Shown here: piece after piece, positions 42,594-44,517 of the stretch
Numbering within the stretch: the first letter of the stretch is position 1
How the letters are laid out: every line of letters starts with the position of its first letter
Assembly: GCA_016764435.1 (NCBI GenBank)
Contig: JAESRX010000020.1
Coordinates: 1 to 44,517 of the forward strand
Source of the DNA: Flavobacteriaceae bacterium
GTDB lineage: Bacteria > Bacteroidota > Bacteroidia > Flavobacteriales > Flavobacteriaceae
Length of the DNA stretch: 44,517 nucleotides
Direction: 5' to 3'
Translations under genes and position numbers: made by a program
Notes under the pieces: generated by a model
Seen by the model: only the letters and a program-made list of their open reading frames with translations
Told to the model about the DNA's origin: nothing
The model's database searches: none

Positions 42594-43820
42594 ATGAATA
42601 AAGAAATAATTGACGTCCTTATCATCGGAGCAGGGCCTTCAGGCTGTGTATCAGCTTCTTACCTCTCCAACAATAATGTTCAAGTAAAAATAATTGAAAA
42701 AACAACATTTCCGAGATATGTTATCGGCGAAAGCTTGCTTCCTAGATGCATGGACCACTTTGAAGAAGTAGGCCTCCTTGACTGTCTTAAAAAAAGTAAT
42801 TTCGAAGTAAAAAGAGGCGCAAGATTTATACGTGGAAGTGAAATTTGTAATTTTGATTTCTCTCAAAAACACACCGACGGATGGGATTGGACCTGGCAAG
42901 TTCCTCGTGATGAATTTGACCACGTATTGGCAAAAGAAACCATAAAAAAAGGAGTCGATATCTCCTTCGAAACTACCGTAGAAAATGTAGTTATTAAAGA
43001 CGGTTACTCAGAAGTGACCGTAAAAGACACACACGGAGTCGTATCCGTAATTAAAGCCAAATTCATCATTGATTCTAGTGGCTATGGACGTGTTCTTCCT
43101 AGAATATTAGGTTTAGAAAAAGAATCCGACCTTCCTAATCACTCCTCTATATTTACACAAGTTAAAGACATTCACAGACCGGCTGGAAAAGAAGGAACCT
43201 TAATAACCTTTGATGTTCTAGAAACCCAAGTTTGGCTCTGGGTAATTCCATTTTCTAATGGAAATACTAGTATTGGTTTCGTAGGCCCCACAGCCTTTAT
43301 CAACTCTTTTAAAGGAAACTCCTCCGAAATCATCGCACAACTTTTAGAGTTATCTGACTACTATAAAGACCGATTTAGAGGAGTAAAACACCTCTTTACA
43401 CCTATTTTAATTGAAAATTTCTCAAAATCAGTCAAACAACTATACGGTAAAGGTTATGCCTTGACAGGAAACAGCTCCGAGTTTTTAGATCCTGTATTTT
43501 CCTCTGGAGTTACTTTTGCCACCGAATCTGGCTTGTTAGCTGCCAAATTAGCCCTTAGAGAAATTAATGGACAAGAAGTAGACTGGGAAATCGAATACAC
43601 AAAATACATTTCTAAAGGAGTGGCTGTTTTTAAATCCTATGTAACAGAATGGTACTCTGGAAACCTCCAAGAATTGTTCTTTTTCCAACCAGAAAACAAA
43701 GAATTTAAACGAAAAATATGTGCCGTATTAGCAGGCTATGTATGGGACGAAACGAATCCTTTTGTAACCAAACACAAACGTATTATCAGCAATATTGCTC
43801 ATCTTATAAAAACTGACTAG
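42594..43820 (+). CDS. Halogenase-like FAD-dependent monooxygenase, divergent from the cluster
   Basis: 408 aa. FAD motif DVLIIGAGPSGCVSASYL (7-24) with the acidic IIEK end; RYVIGESLLP (41-50); the WxWxIP motif of flavin-dependent halogenases as WLWVIP (214-219); a Lys at 73 in FEVKRGARF where halogenases have their catalytic Lys; SSEFLDPVFSSGV near the C-terminal flavin contact. It belongs to the tryptophan-halogenase/geranylgeranyl-reductase-like group. WxWxIP and the Lys favour halogenation, but related hydroxylases also exist. Probable target is the phenol or resorcinol ring of the pigment. Divergent orientation lets it share the control region with the 32-gene operon. Confidence 0.88.
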   Translation: MNKEIIDVLIIGAGPSGCVSASYLSNNNVQVKIIEKTTFPRYVIGESLLPRCMDHFEEVGLLDCLKKSNFEVKRGARFIRGSEICNFDFSQKHTDGWDWTWQVPRDEFDHVLAKETIKKGVDISFETTVENVVIKDGYSEVTVKDTHGVVSVIKAKFIIDSSGYGRVLPRILGLEKESDLPNHSSIFTQVKDIHRPAGKEGTLITFDVLETQVWLWVIPFSNGNTSIGFVGPTAFINSFKGNSSEIIAQLLELSDYYKDRFRGVKHLFTPILIENFSKSVKQLYGKGYALTGNSSEFLDPVFSSGVTFATESGLLAAKLALREINGQEVDWEIEYTKYISKGVAVFKSYVTEWYSGNLQELFFFQPENKEFKRKICAVLAGYVWDETNPFVTKHKRIISNIAHLIKTD

Positions 43821-44016
43821 AAGACATTTGAACCAATCATTTTAAGCACTCGAATATTTTCAACTTCCGTGAAAACCCCTCATTTTATCTATCCAAAAAA
43901 TGAAGACAATACTCGAGAATGTTTACGGTGATTACTTTTCAAACGTAATAAATAAGCTGCGTAATTTTAAATAGTCTCACGGCAATTGCTGTTTCCACTA
44001 AAACACAGCATCTCAG

Positions 44017-44472
44017 CTATGAAGTAATTACCTTCAAAATCAATCCAATAGGAAAGACACAAGCACTGATTATTAGTATATATTTCCCTTGCTTTCTGTC
44101 TTTTTCAGCGTAAGAATTAATTCTTTGCCCATCTGGAAGCGTCTTTTTTGAAGTCATGAGTGAATATCCAATTATCAACCCTAAAAAACCGCCTAAAATC
44201 GCAAAAATATAACCTGCAATAATCCATGGTTTTTGATTTTCTTCTGGTTTTGAAAGGTCTTTAATTCGTTCTTTTTTTAACGCAGCTAATAATTCATGGT
44301 CAATCGACTTACCACGTTGAATTAGTATCTTTTGTGCTAACGAGTAGTCAAAATCACCCCATTCGTCAGATTTTAATAATATTTCATAAAGTTCTTCATT
44401 TGTAAATTGAAGTAAATAACTCAAGTTTCGCACTAAAATAATTTTACGCAACCTCTTGATAGTTAAATGCAT
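44017..44472 (-). CDS. Small membrane protein of unknown function
   Basis: 151 aa. A soluble N-terminal half (helical; TNEELYEILLKSDEWGDFD and YSLAQKILIQRG) is followed by two membrane helices, about 86-106 (IIAGYIFAILGGFLGLIIGY) and 131-148 (YILIISACVFPIGLILKV). No recognised domain; similar short two-helix proteins are common in flavobacteria. It converges on the halogenase-like gene; no strong terminator is visible in the gap between them. Confidence 0.75.
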   Translation of the reverse strand: MHLTIKRLRKIILVRNLSYLLQFTNEELYEILLKSDEWGDFDYSLAQKILIQRGKSIDHELLAALKKERIKDLSKPEENQKPWIIAGYIFAILGGFLGLIIGYSLMTSKKTLPDGQRINSYAEKDRKQGKYILIISACVFPIGLILKVITS

Positions 44473-44517
44473 GAGTATTTGTTAGAAACCCAAAATCTTC
44501 AATATTTGTTATTATCC

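Noticed and set aside
43988..44009. Possible terminator GCTGT...ACAGC between the two convergent last genes
   Set aside because: Only 5 bp stem and no T-run; too weak to list as terminator.
1..44517. CRISPR arrays, tRNA/rRNA genes, insertion sequences, toxin-antitoxin or phage genes
   Set aside because: Looked for on both strands; no regular short repeats, cloverleaf, transposase or integrase motifs were seen.

Overview
The window looks like a chromosome segment from a flavobacterium (Bacteroidota, probably Flavobacteriaceae). Evidence: AT-rich DNA, TAnnTTTG-type -7 promoter elements, few Shine-Dalgarno sites, flavobacterial HYR-like Ig repeats, LytTR/LytS-type signalling, and above all a flexirubin-type pigment locus. 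No tRNA, rRNA, CRISPR array, insertion sequence or phage gene was seen.

Layout. (1) 1-3942, minus: the N-terminal 1314 codons of a very large secreted surface protein (BspA-like leucine-rich repeats, cadherin-like domains, beta-propeller, HYR-like Ig repeats) that runs off the left edge. (2) 3943-4513: gene-free. (3) 4514-7352, minus: a LytTR response regulator followed by a LytS-type sensor kinase with FG-GAP-like repeats in its extracytoplasmic part. (4) 7511-10919, plus: penicillin-acylase-family Ntn hydrolase and an overlapping LacI regulator, ended by a 16-bp terminator hairpin. (5) 11006-11482, minus: a CYTH protein with its own promoter. (6) 11641-42503, minus: 32 tightly packed co-directional genes forming a flexirubin (aryl polyene plus dialkylresorcinol) cluster, closed by a hairpin at 11584-11622. 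(7) 42594-43820, plus: a divergent halogenase-like flavoprotein. (8) 44017-44472, minus: a small two-helix membrane protein.

How the cluster probably works. The aromatic amino acid lyase (first gene) should make 4-coumarate from tyrosine. The adenylate-forming ligase activates it. Three ketosynthases with intact Cys, a Cys-less chain-length-factor-like partner, a half-size ketosynthase-like protein, two ACPs, a FabG reductase and three hotdog dehydratases extend it to an aryl polyene. A methyltransferase that lacks the usual O-methyltransferase His, and the divergent flavoprotein, are candidates for ring C-methylation and ring hydroxylation or halogenation. DarB and DarA make the dialkylresorcinol. 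The ester-forming enzyme is not obvious; candidates are a BtrH-type acyltransferase, a C45 Ntn-hydrolase lipoprotein and PlsC/LpxL-like acyltransferases. An ABC transporter, an MMPL-acyltransferase fusion, a LolA homologue and a lipoprotein should deliver the pigment to the outer membrane.

The cluster class is known. The less described points are: three dehydratases that each carry only half of the His/Glu active site in complementary fashion; a half-size ketosynthase-like protein; an MMPL-PlsC fusion with a third C-terminal domain; and the BtrH-like acyltransferase as candidate ester synthase. All functions are inferred from motifs and context; no database search was run.
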